Shown one piece after another: positions 1-5,410 of a DNA stretch of 8,513 nucleotides. The notes under the pieces are model-generated. The model had not been told where the DNA came from. It made no database searches and saw nothing but the letters and a program-made list of their open reading frames with translations. Positions within the stretch are counted from its first letter, which is position 1. Each line of letters begins with the position of its first letter. The DNA is taken from positions 1 to 8,513 of the forward strand of contig JBMNOY010000072.1 of NCBI GenBank assembly GCA_050943315.1, read 5' to 3'. A program made the translations under genes and the position numbers. This DNA is from JBDKUD01 sp050943315 (lineage in GTDB: Bacteria > Bacillota > Syntrophomonadia > Syntrophomonadales > Syntrophomonadaceae).

Positions 1-57
1 CCCTTTGGGAAGCAAAAGAACCGTCCCCGTGCTTCCAACCGTCCCCCCTGCCCGCTG
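1..57 (-). repeat. GC-rich interspersed repeat, left copy (inverted relative to the right end)
   Basis: Positions 16-38 are identical over 23 nt to the reverse complement of 8366-8388. The match continues imperfectly on both sides: CCCTTTG at 1-7 pairs with 8391-8397, and the C-rich stretch ending in TGCCCGC at 49-55 matches the complement of the G-rich stretch around 8350-8364. This copy has an internal short inverted repeat, GGAAGC at 8-13 and GCTTCC at 31-36. It is non-coding and sits just beyond the terminator of the rqcP unit. From memory, repeats with this core (AACCGTCCCCGTGCTTCC) recur in clostridial genomes, some near Y1 (REP-associated) transposase genes. That association is recollection, not seen here. 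The element may begin left of position 1. Confidence 0.8.
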
Positions 58-59
58 GC

Positions 60-97
60 AAAAAAATAAGTCAGGAGATGTGCTCCTGACTTATTTT
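60..97 (-). terminator. Intrinsic terminator of the spoVB-mazG-hup-rqcP unit
   Basis: A perfect 15-bp stem (63-77 with 83-97) encloses a 5-nt loop. Read on the minus strand it is followed by an uninterrupted run of seven T (complement of 60-66), the classic Rho-independent form. The rqcP stop codon (96-98) overlaps the first bases of the stem, so there is no room for another gene before termination. Confidence 0.93.
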
Positions 98-338
98 ATT
101 CAATTATTCTATACAAGCTGGCTGCTTCTGTAGCCTTTATGTTGTCTACTATATCAAGTACCTCGTAGACAGTTTTTTTGTTCCCGGCCTGAACCGTGAT
201 TATGTCACCTTTTTTTATTTCTGTCGATGCTCGCGCGACTCTCCCATTGACCATAACCCTGTCATTGTCGGCAAATTCTTTGGCTACAGTCCGCCTTTTA
301 ATAATCCGGGATACTTTCAGGAATTTGTCTAAACGCAT
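96..338 (-). CDS. rqcP: RqcP/YabO-family S4-domain protein, ribosome-associated quality control
   Basis: An 80-residue protein made of a single S4 RNA-binding fold (about residues 1-60) with the family opening MRLDKFLKVSR and a basic RRT stretch at 15-17. In B. subtilis, RqcP (YabO) binds stalled 50S subunits together with RqcH and tRNA-Ala and supports C-terminal alanine tailing of stuck nascent chains. R2, D4 and R16, the conserved basic/acidic positions of the family, are present. Length is normal. The ATG lies one base after the hup stop codon (340-342), and I see no Shine-Dalgarno sequence within the end of hup, so translation is probably coupled to hup. It is the last gene of its unit, running into the terminator. 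A heat-shock Hsp15-type S4 protein is the main alternative, but synteny with spoVT, yabM and mazG favours RqcP. Confidence 0.92.
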   Translation of the reverse strand: MRLDKFLKVSRIIKRRTVAKEFADNDRVMVNGRVARASTEIKKGDIITVQAGNKKTVYEVLDIVDNIKATEAASLYRIIE

Positions 339-339
339 A

Positions 340-612
340 TTATGCTAATACGTCTTTTAATGCTTTGCCCGCTTTGAAGGCTGGTACTCGGGTGGCCGGA
401 ATACTGATCTCTTCACCAGTCTGGGGATTTCTACCCTTTCTGGCCTGCCTATCTCTCACCTCAAAGGTTCCAAAGCCAATCAGCTGGACCTTATCCCCTG
501 CTTTGAGTGCTCCTTCAACCGTTTCAAAGAAAGCATTAACAACTTTTTCTACGTCCTTTTTAGTCATACCGGCTGTCGCTGCCACCTGGCTTACCAATTC
601 TGTCTTATTCAA
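340..612 (-). CDS. hup: HU-family nucleoid DNA-binding protein, TTG start
   Basis: A 90-residue bacterial HU: helical dimerisation half (about 1-45), the GFGTF turn at 46-50, and the beta-arm with R61-N62-P63, where the proline intercalates into DNA, followed by TGEEI and the basic C-terminal helix. HU bends and compacts DNA and helps replication, recombination and repair. The start codon is TTG at 610-612; it is chosen because GGAGGG (complement of 618-623) sits 5 nt upstream and the protein then begins MNKTEL, the standard HU start. It lies between mazG and rqcP; B. subtilis lacks an HU gene at this place, where yabN is followed directly by yabO. A possible own promoter or leader lies in the 114 nt upstream. 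IHF is excluded by the HU-like sequence and the gram-positive context. Confidence 0.96.
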   Translation of the reverse strand: MNKTELVSQVAATAGMTKKDVEKVVNAFFETVEGALKAGDKVQLIGFGTFEVRDRQARKGRNPQTGEEISIPATRVPAFKAGKALKDVLA

Positions 613-623
613 GATATCCCTCC

Positions 624-665
624 TTAACTTCGGTAATACACTTCCTTATGGTTATTCGCTGTCAA
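624..665 (-). other. Possible 13-codon leader frame ahead of hup, overlapping a TTGACA promoter-like element
   Basis: Two readings compete. (a) A TTG codon at 663-665 has AGAAGGAG (complement of 674-681) 8 nt upstream and opens a 13-residue frame, MTANNHKEVYYRS, whose stop (624-626) directly abuts the HU Shine-Dalgarno at 618-623. Ribosomes finishing it would be placed at the hup start. (b) The same bases give a consensus -35 hexamer TTGACA (complement of 660-665), with a poor -10, TGTATT (complement of 635-640), at a long 19-nt spacing. Neither is proven. If (b) is right, hup has its own sigma-A promoter in addition to read-through from mazG. Confidence 0.3.
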
Positions 666-670
666 TAGGT

Positions 671-704
671 GTTCTCCTTCTTTTCCCAGCGAAAACTTGA
701 GAAC
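671..704 (-). promoter_or_regulatory. Hairpin in the mazG-hup spacer
   Basis: GTTCTC (671-676) pairs with GAGAAC (699-704). After a small internal loop, TTTTC (681-685) pairs with GAAAA (691-695). In the minus-strand transcript the distal arm covers the AGAAGGAG that precedes the possible leader frame at 624-665. No T-run follows, so it is not a standard terminator. It could be a processing or translation-control element, or chance. Confidence 0.35.
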
Positions 705-726
705 TTGGTAATCCTTGTGCCTTTAT

Positions 727-1488
727 TCACAGTCCTTTGCTCTTAGCTTCATCCCAAATAGTATCCATTTCCTGTAAGCTCACCTCAGCGAAATTTTTAC
801 CGGCTGCCTGCAGTTGTTCTTCAATATAGTTAAAGCGGCGCCTGAATTTATCGTTGCACCTCTGCAGAGCCTGTTCCGGCTCTACATTTTTCATTCTTGC
901 TATGTTTACCAGGGCAAAAAACACATCGCCCATTTCTTCTTGAAGCTGGTCACCTTCAGCTTGAACCAGTTCATCAATCTCTTCTTTAAACTTGTCCACC
1001 GCACCGTCAATCTGCGCCCAGTCAAAACCCACCCGGGCTGCCTTTTCCTGTATCTTTTCGGCCCGCATCAATGCCGGCAAGCTGCCGGGAATGCCGTCCA
1101 GCAGCCGTTTCTTTCCCTCCTTTTTTTTAAATTGTTCCCAATTGTTAAGTACATCATCACTGGTCTTCAAATCCATGGTCCCAAAAACATGGGGGTGGCG
1201 GTCCACCATTTTGTTGCTAACCGTGGTTATTACATCAGCAAGATTAAAATGCCCTTCCCGCTGCGCCAGTGCGGCGTGAAATACCACCTGTAGTAATAAG
1301 TCTCCTAATTCTTCGCGAAGTTTATACATATCCTGCTCATCAATAGCTTCAATAACTTCATAAGTCTCTTCAATGAGGTATCTCACCAGTGATTGGTGGG
1401 TCTGTTCCCGGTCCCAGGGACACCCGCCCTCCCCTAAAAGCCTGTCCATAATGGCCATTAGTTGCTCTAAGGCTTTAGCCGTTTCCAT
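727..1488 (-). CDS. mazG: MazG nucleoside triphosphate pyrophosphohydrolase
   Basis: A 253-residue protein with two MazG domains, like E. coli MazG. It hydrolyses NTPs/dNTPs to the monophosphate plus pyrophosphate and acts as a house-cleaning enzyme in the cytoplasm. The N-terminal domain has CPWD at 23-26, the metal-binding EExxE at 40-44 and ExxD at 60-63. The C-terminal domain repeats this with E169, E170, E173 and E185-D188. Start ATG has GGAG 8 nt upstream (complement of 1497-1500). The B. subtilis counterpart in this gene position, YabN, is about twice as long because a tetrapyrrole-methylase-like domain precedes MazG; that domain is absent here and the start leaves no space for it within the spacer. 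It lies 128 nt downstream of the flippase gene, and its stop is 114 nt before hup. Confidence 0.96.
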   Translation of the reverse strand: METAKALEQLMAIMDRLLGEGGCPWDREQTHQSLVRYLIEETYEVIEAIDEQDMYKLREELGDLLLQVVFHAALAQREGHFNLADVITTVSNKMVDRHPHVFGTMDLKTSDDVLNNWEQFKKKEGKKRLLDGIPGSLPALMRAEKIQEKAARVGFDWAQIDGAVDKFKEEIDELVQAEGDQLQEEMGDVFFALVNIARMKNVEPEQALQRCNDKFRRRFNYIEEQLQAAGKNFAEVSLQEMDTIWDEAKSKGL

Positions 1489-1616
1489 ATTATCATCTCC
1501 GTATTATAGTCTTTTTCACCAGGTACTGGTTCTTAAACCGGGAACCGGCTTTTTAATCATTACCAATAGGTAACCAGCACTCCTTCCCTTTTTTCGCCTA
1601 TATATTACTCATCTGA

Positions 1617-3167
1617 CTAAGCTTTTATCAGCTTCTTAATCATACTAATATCCAGTTCTTTTACCAGGAATAAAAGCAGCCCGTATACGGCAACCCCAAT
1701 ACAAATGGCTATTACGGTGGAAAGGTGGGAAATGATTCCCCCACCCACCAGTGCCTGGTAGGACATCTTTACCGCTAGCGCCATGGCTACGGTTACAACC
1801 GCTATTTTGGTTAACCGGCCCAATTCATATCTAACCCCGGTTAACTTCTTGAGATAGATGATATTTAATAATGAGCCTACTAGAAAGGCTAACACGGTGC
1901 CGATAGCCGCCCCTTTAATGTTCAGCGCCGGCACACTGGTCAGGCTGTAATTAAATACTACCTTAAGACAGCCGATTATAATGAGATTACGCATAGCAAT
2001 TTCCGGGCGGCTTATTCCCTGTAAGCCCGCACTGGATAACTGGAAAGCAGCCAGCACGATGGTCGAAAAAGCCAGCGCTTCCAAAGGAATACCGGCTTCC
2101 GGTGTAGCATAAAGCAAATCACATATCTGGAAAGCCAGAACATATAGGCCTGCAGCACAGGGAAAAGAAATTATCATACCCGCACGGAAACCATAATTTA
2201 GTCTTTCATTAAGTTCAGGACGGTCATTTCGTGCCAGGGCTTCGGATACCGCCGGCACCAGACTGGTAGCGATAGCAATGGTAAATATAGTAGGTAAACT
2301 TATTAAGACAGCAGCCATACCTGACAACTGACCATAAAATGCGGTGGCCTGCGAGGTAGAGTAATTAATCGCTATAAGCCGGCCGGGAACAATAATAGCA
2401 TCCAGTACCTGAACCAGGGGTAAAACCACCGCCCCGAACGATACCGGTACCGCCAGCTTGATAACCTGCTGCGCCAAATCCCAGGATCTAACCTCAGTAT
2501 AAACCAGGGATTGGTTGGTGGAGCGCTGTGCCGACTTATGTTTTACATAGAAAATCATCAGCACAAATAGCCCTGCCAGCCCTCCTACCACAGCCCCAAA
2601 AGTAGCCCCGGCAGCTGCGTATTCTAAACCTCGCGGGAATAGTAAGAAGGCCAGTAAAACAACTGCTGATACCCGAAAAAGCTGTTCAATCACCTGAGAC
2701 ACAGCAGTGGGCATCATCTGTTGATGTCCCTGAAAATACCCTCGGAAAACCGACATCAACCCGGCAAAAAAGATAGCCGGAGCAACGGCCAAAATAGGAT
2801 AATAGGCCCGTGGCTCGTGTAATACTTTATTGGCCAAAAAATGTGCCCCTTGCATTACGATCAAGGTAAGAATAATTCCAAATATAAAAAGCATTATCAG
2901 CGATACCCGGAATATTTTGCGGCTATTGCCGGTGTATCCCTGGGTCTCATTCCTGGAAACCAGCACCGATATGGCTACCGGTATGCCCGCCGTGGCCAGG
3001 GCCAGAATGGTAGTGTAGATGGGATAGGCCATCTGGTACAGGCCCATTCCTTCACCGCCCAGCAACCGCGCCAGGGGAATTCTGTATATCGCCCCCAGAA
3101 CCTTGCTAATAGCTCCAGCAATGCTTAAGACCATAGCTCCTCTGAGGAAGTTTGGTTTCTTGTCCAT
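1617..3167 (-). CDS. yabM: YabM/SpoVB/MurJ-like polysaccharide (lipid-linked oligosaccharide) flippase, MOP superfamily
   Basis: A 516-residue integral membrane protein with about 14 hydrophobic segments and the family N-terminus: GAMVLSIAGAISKVLGAIYR (10-29), IPLARLLGGEGMGLYQMAYP, then RGYFQG. Members of the polysaccharide-synthase branch of the MOP superfamily (MurJ/YtgP, SpoVB, YabM) move lipid-linked sugar precursors across the cytoplasmic membrane; SpoVB itself is needed for spore cortex formation. Sequence alone does not settle which precursor is moved. Its place between spoVT and mazG matches yabM of B. subtilis, so I prefer that orthology; automatic annotation as stage V sporulation protein B is also likely. 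The ATG is preceded by GGGAGGG (complement of 3173-3179) at a 5-nt spacing. It is the first gene of a unit with mazG, hup and rqcP and has its own extended -10 promoter. No frameshift or missing segment is evident. Confidence 0.9.
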   Translation of the reverse strand: MDKKPNFLRGAMVLSIAGAISKVLGAIYRIPLARLLGGEGMGLYQMAYPIYTTILALATAGIPVAISVLVSRNETQGYTGNSRKIFRVSLIMLFIFGIILTLIVMQGAHFLANKVLHEPRAYYPILAVAPAIFFAGLMSVFRGYFQGHQQMMPTAVSQVIEQLFRVSAVVLLAFLLFPRGLEYAAAGATFGAVVGGLAGLFVLMIFYVKHKSAQRSTNQSLVYTEVRSWDLAQQVIKLAVPVSFGAVVLPLVQVLDAIIVPGRLIAINYSTSQATAFYGQLSGMAAVLISLPTIFTIAIATSLVPAVSEALARNDRPELNERLNYGFRAGMIISFPCAAGLYVLAFQICDLLYATPEAGIPLEALAFSTIVLAAFQLSSAGLQGISRPEIAMRNLIIIGCLKVVFNYSLTSVPALNIKGAAIGTVLAFLVGSLLNIIYLKKLTGVRYELGRLTKIAVVTVAMALAVKMSYQALVGGGIISHLSTVIAICIGVAVYGLLLFLVKELDISMIKKLIKA

Positions 3168-3194
3168 GGTTACCCTCCCGTTTACGTGAGGTAT

Positions 3195-3203
3195 ATTATA
3201 ACA
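3195..3203 (-). promoter_or_regulatory. Extended -10 promoter for the yabM-mazG-hup-rqcP unit
   Basis: On the minus strand TG-T-TATAAT forms a perfect sigma-A -10 hexamer (complement of 3195-3200) with the extended TG. There is no TTGACA-like -35 at 16-18 nt, as expected for extended -10 promoters. Transcription would begin near 3188, giving a leader of about 20 nt that includes the ribosome binding site. I do not see a good sigma-E element here. Confidence 0.6.
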
Positions 3204-3224
3204 TACCAGGGTGCGAATAAATAG

Positions 3225-3345
3225 ACGCAGACTAGCAGACTTGTAAGACTCCCGCTCACAAGGAGTAAGGCAAAAGGTCTTAATTCAACGCGGATGCGCT
3301 TCGGTCATACGCAGATTGCTTATAATTAACGCCGCGTCCTTGCGT
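3225..3345. repeat. Degenerate ACGCAG-type intergenic repeat
   Basis: The spacer between spoVT and yabM holds four ACGCNG-like hexamers: ACGCAG at 3225, ACGCGG at 3288, ACGCAG at 3309 and ACGCCG at 3329. The last three are spaced 21 and 20 nt apart. The stretch is richer in CpG than its surroundings and has no open frame or clear long hairpin. It resembles worn intergenic repeat elements seen in many environmental genomes, but a family cannot be assigned from one copy. Confidence 0.3.
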
Positions 3346-3361
3346 ATTTAGTCATCTTCAC

Positions 3362-3395
3362 AAAAAAAGCGATCTTATCCCCCATAAGACCGCTT
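3362..3395 (-). terminator. Intrinsic terminator of spoVT
   Basis: A 12-bp stem (3367-3378 with 3384-3395) closes a 5-nt G-rich loop. The only irregular pair becomes a G-U wobble in the minus-strand RNA. It is followed on that strand by seven T (complement of 3362-3368). It starts 14 nt after the spoVT stop and separates spoVT from the yabM unit. Confidence 0.9.
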
Positions 3396-3409
3396 CTATC
3401 ATAATACTG

Positions 3410-3973
3410 CTACTGTTCCATTTGTTTGGCTAGAAAACCTGCGGCTGTTTCTGCCAGCTTTACTTCCATATCACCCAGTTTTACATTCTGGTCTTTACTA
3501 ACAATAATAACAGCCCCGATTGGATCCCCCTGGCTTATAATAGGGGCAATTACCTGGGCTTTGATGGTATACTCCCGATCATCATTTTGGATTACATGAA
3601 AATTCTCATCCTCTGGTGAGTCTAAATCGTTCATGACCAGAGTAGTATGCTCATCCAGAGCCCTTTCCATGGCCTTCCCGACCGGTTTGCTCAAGAACTC
3701 CCTCTTATTCCCACCGGCTACCGCAATGATTACATCTCGGTCTGCAATCATAGAAATATGTCCGATGGTTTCGTGCAATGAATCTGCATATTCCTTGGCA
3801 AAATCCCCTAGCTCACCAATAGGGGAATATTTCTTCAAAATTACTTCACCTTCATGGTCAACAAAGATTTCCAGAGGGTCGCCCTCACGAATGCGTAAAG
3901 TTCTACGAATTTCCTTGGGTATAACGACCCTGCCCAGGTCGTCAATGCGGCGAACAATTCCTGTTGCTTTCAT
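3410..3973 (-). CDS. spoVT: SpoVT, forespore AbrB-family transcriptional regulator
   Basis: A 187-residue protein. The N-terminal AbrB-type swapped-hairpin DNA-binding domain (about 1-50) carries the hallmark MKATGIVRRIDDLGRVVIPK and EIRRTLRI. The C-terminal part (about 55-185) is GAF-like, as in B. subtilis SpoVT (178 residues), and forms the tetramerising, possibly ligand-sensing half. SpoVT is known as a sigma-G-dependent regulator that activates or represses parts of the sigma-G regulon late in forespore development, affecting spore resistance and germination. The ATG has GGAGGG (complement of 3985-3990) 11 nt upstream. The gene is monocistronic: sigma-G promoter upstream, terminator downstream. 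It is divergent from the gerAB operon, a plausible regulatory target. AbrB itself is excluded because it lacks the long C-terminal domain. Confidence 0.97.
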   Translation of the reverse strand: MKATGIVRRIDDLGRVVIPKEIRRTLRIREGDPLEIFVDHEGEVILKKYSPIGELGDFAKEYADSLHETIGHISMIADRDVIIAVAGGNKREFLSKPVGKAMERALDEHTTLVMNDLDSPEDENFHVIQNDDREYTIKAQVIAPIISQGDPIGAVIIVSKDQNVKLGDMEVKLAETAAGFLAKQMEQ

Positions 3974-4031
3974 TTAACAACCATCCCTCCTTTATACAAG
4001 AATTTGAAAATGTTGTTTTCTTTCTCAGTGA

Positions 4032-4061
4032 TAGTATATAACTCAAAATCCCCTTTTATTC
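4032..4061 (-). promoter_or_regulatory. spoVT: Sigma-G-type promoter of spoVT
   Basis: On the minus strand, GAATA (complement of 4057-4061) is a consensus sigma-G -35 element. TATACTA (complement of 4032-4038) differs from the -10 consensus CATACTA by one base, and the spacer is 18 nt. Transcription would start near 4025, about 50 nt before the ATG. spoVT of B. subtilis is sigma-G dependent, so motif and family knowledge agree. Confidence 0.72.
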
Positions 4062-4162
4062 ACTTTTTACCATCAATATAAAATTTTTAATGTAATATCT
4101 CACCCCAAGGTTCATCATAGCGAAACCAGCTGCCAAATAATTAAAATTTTCCGGTAAACCAA

Positions 4163-4203
4163 GCATAATATTGGCATTTTCTCGAAAAGATATTTACGTA
4201 ATT
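4163..4203 (+). promoter_or_regulatory. Weak candidate forespore promoter region of the ger operon
   Basis: ger operons are normally driven by sigma-G. The region has GCATA at 4163-4167, a good -35, but at the proper 18-nt distance the -10 would be only AAAGATA (4186-4192). A second option is GCATT (4174-4178) with CGTAATT (4197-4203), also at 18 nt. Neither pair is convincing in both boxes. The AT-rich leader from about 4200 to 4243 fits a transcription start in this area. Confidence 0.25.
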
Positions 4204-4211
4204 AAATTAAA

Positions 4212-4228
4212 TCTGGCTATTAGCCAGA
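4212..4228 (+). promoter_or_regulatory. Small hairpin just before the gerAB ribosome binding site
   Basis: TCTGGCT (4212-4218) pairs perfectly with AGCCAGA (4222-4228) around a 3-nt loop. It ends four bases before the Shine-Dalgarno-like AAGGTGG (4233-4239). It could protect the 5' end of the messenger or set initiation efficiency; alternatively it is an operator-like palindrome in the DNA. Function is inferred only from position. Confidence 0.4.
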
Positions 4229-4243
4229 AATAAAGGTGGATAC

Positions 4244-5380
4244 ATGAAACAGATCAGCAACTTTCAGCTTTTTTGTATACTGCTTAATCTTACCGCTATA
4301 ACCGGTTTTGTTTTATATCCTAATACCTTAGCCATACACGGCGGTAATAATGCCTGGCTGGCTTCTCTGTTGGCCATCGTACCGGGAATAATGCTTGTTT
4401 ATCTATACCTTTACATTTTGAAGAAAAGCTCTCGTCCTTTTCCGTTATTATTGGAGGACTGTTGTGGTAAGATAGTCGGTAAATTTTTAGGGTTATTATA
4501 TAGTCTAATGTTTTTTGTAGCAGCAGCCGTCACTCTGGATGTATTTGTTAATTTTATTGAAAGCAATGTGCTTCCTAATACTCCTATTAGTGTTTTTGTA
4601 GGCGGGATGATAGTAGCTTCATTTTATACGGTTCGCAAAGGCTTGCAGACTTTAGCCCGTATGACCGAACTGGCAGCAATTATTGTGGCCACCTTTACTC
4701 TTTTCATTCTCCTGACCGTATTAACACAAGGGGCCGATATAAGAAACCTGCTGCCAATAGGACAGGTTAAAATAGAACAATTTGCTATAGCCTGGTTTGA
4801 ATCTTTTTATAGTCTGGGTTATATTATGGTCATTCTCGTTCTGGCCTTTTATAGCAGTGCCCGTAAGGATGTGGGTTCTACTGCCATAAAAGCTATGCTG
4901 ACATACATTTTTTATATAACTCTAGCTTGTATTGTTTCAATAGTTGTTATCGGAGTCTATCATTCCACTTACCTGACCTATCCTACCTTTATATTGACCA
5001 GACGCATAACCATCGGTGAGTTTATACAGAATATTGATGCCGTTTTTATTGCTTTATGGACCCTGGCTATCTATTCTGCGATAGCTATTCTGTGGTTTTT
5101 GAGCTGTTATGTTTTGCAAAAAACCCTGGCTCTTAAGGATTATCGTTTTTTGGCTGGTCCCCAAACAGTGATTCTGGGTATTGGCTCTTTAATGGTTGCT
5201 CCCAATATAGTAGCTTTACGCTATATAAATCAATATATTTTTCCTTTGATACACTTTGCCTTTTTTGTGGTGATTCCGATTATAATCGCGATTATTTTAA
5301 TCTTTAAACCAGTGCCGGCTAATAATGGTCTTACGTCCCCTCTTATAGATCAAAACCAGTTGGAAGAGCCGGTTAATTAA
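4244..5380 (+). CDS. gerAB: GerAB-type spore germinant-receptor permease subunit (GerB family)
   Basis: A 378-residue membrane protein of the spore permease family (APC-like fold) with about ten hydrophobic helices: roughly 8-28, 37-59, 82-106, 114-130, 143-161, 180-203, 219-240, 265-290, 308-325 and 334-355. The stretch YTVRKGLQTLARMTELA (128-144) is the conserved loop/helix of the family. B subunits sit in the inner spore membrane and bind the nutrient germinant, typically an amino acid; the specificity here cannot be read from sequence. The ATG at 4244 has AAGGTGG 4 nt upstream. It is the first gene of the operon, whereas in B. subtilis gerA the order is A-B-C. The hydrophilic C-terminal tail (360-378) is short. 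It lies divergent to spoVT with 270 nt between the starts. Confidence 0.95.
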   Translation: MKQISNFQLFCILLNLTAITGFVLYPNTLAIHGGNNAWLASLLAIVPGIMLVYLYLYILKKSSRPFPLLLEDCCGKIVGKFLGLLYSLMFFVAAAVTLDVFVNFIESNVLPNTPISVFVGGMIVASFYTVRKGLQTLARMTELAAIIVATFTLFILLTVLTQGADIRNLLPIGQVKIEQFAIAWFESFYSLGYIMVILVLAFYSSARKDVGSTAIKAMLTYIFYITLACIVSIVVIGVYHSTYLTYPTFILTRRITIGEFIQNIDAVFIALWTLAIYSAIAILWFLSCYVLQKTLALKDYRFLAGPQTVILGIGSLMVAPNIVALRYINQYIFPLIHFAFFVVIPIIIAIILIFKPVPANNGLTSPLIDQNQLEEPVN

Positions 5381-5410
5381 TCTACCCGGCTGACTGCAGG
5401 AGGAAATAAT

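Noticed and set aside
365..700. A 111-codon plus-strand frame over hup and its upstream spacer
   Set aside because: Most of it is the complement of HU, and the rest covers the spacer; no family features or supported start.
814..1293. A 159-codon plus-strand frame opposite mazG
   Set aside because: It is fully antisense to a well-conserved enzyme gene, has no ribosome binding site that I can see and encodes no recognisable domain; it is a shadow of the MazG codon pattern.
1503..1508. TATAAT on the minus strand just before mazG
   Set aside because: No -35 or extended TG is present at a suitable place, and a start there would leave almost no leader before the ribosome binding site; read-through from yabM is simpler.
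3290..3312. Hairpin GCGGATG/CATACGC in the spoVT-yabM spacer as a terminator or attenuator
   Set aside because: Only six of seven pairs match around a 9-nt loop and no T-run follows on either strand.
4164..4170. CATAATA as a perfect sigma-G -10 for the ger operon
   Set aside because: At 17-18 nt upstream there is only TTAAA/TAAAA, not a GNATA-type -35, so I did not use it as the promoter call.
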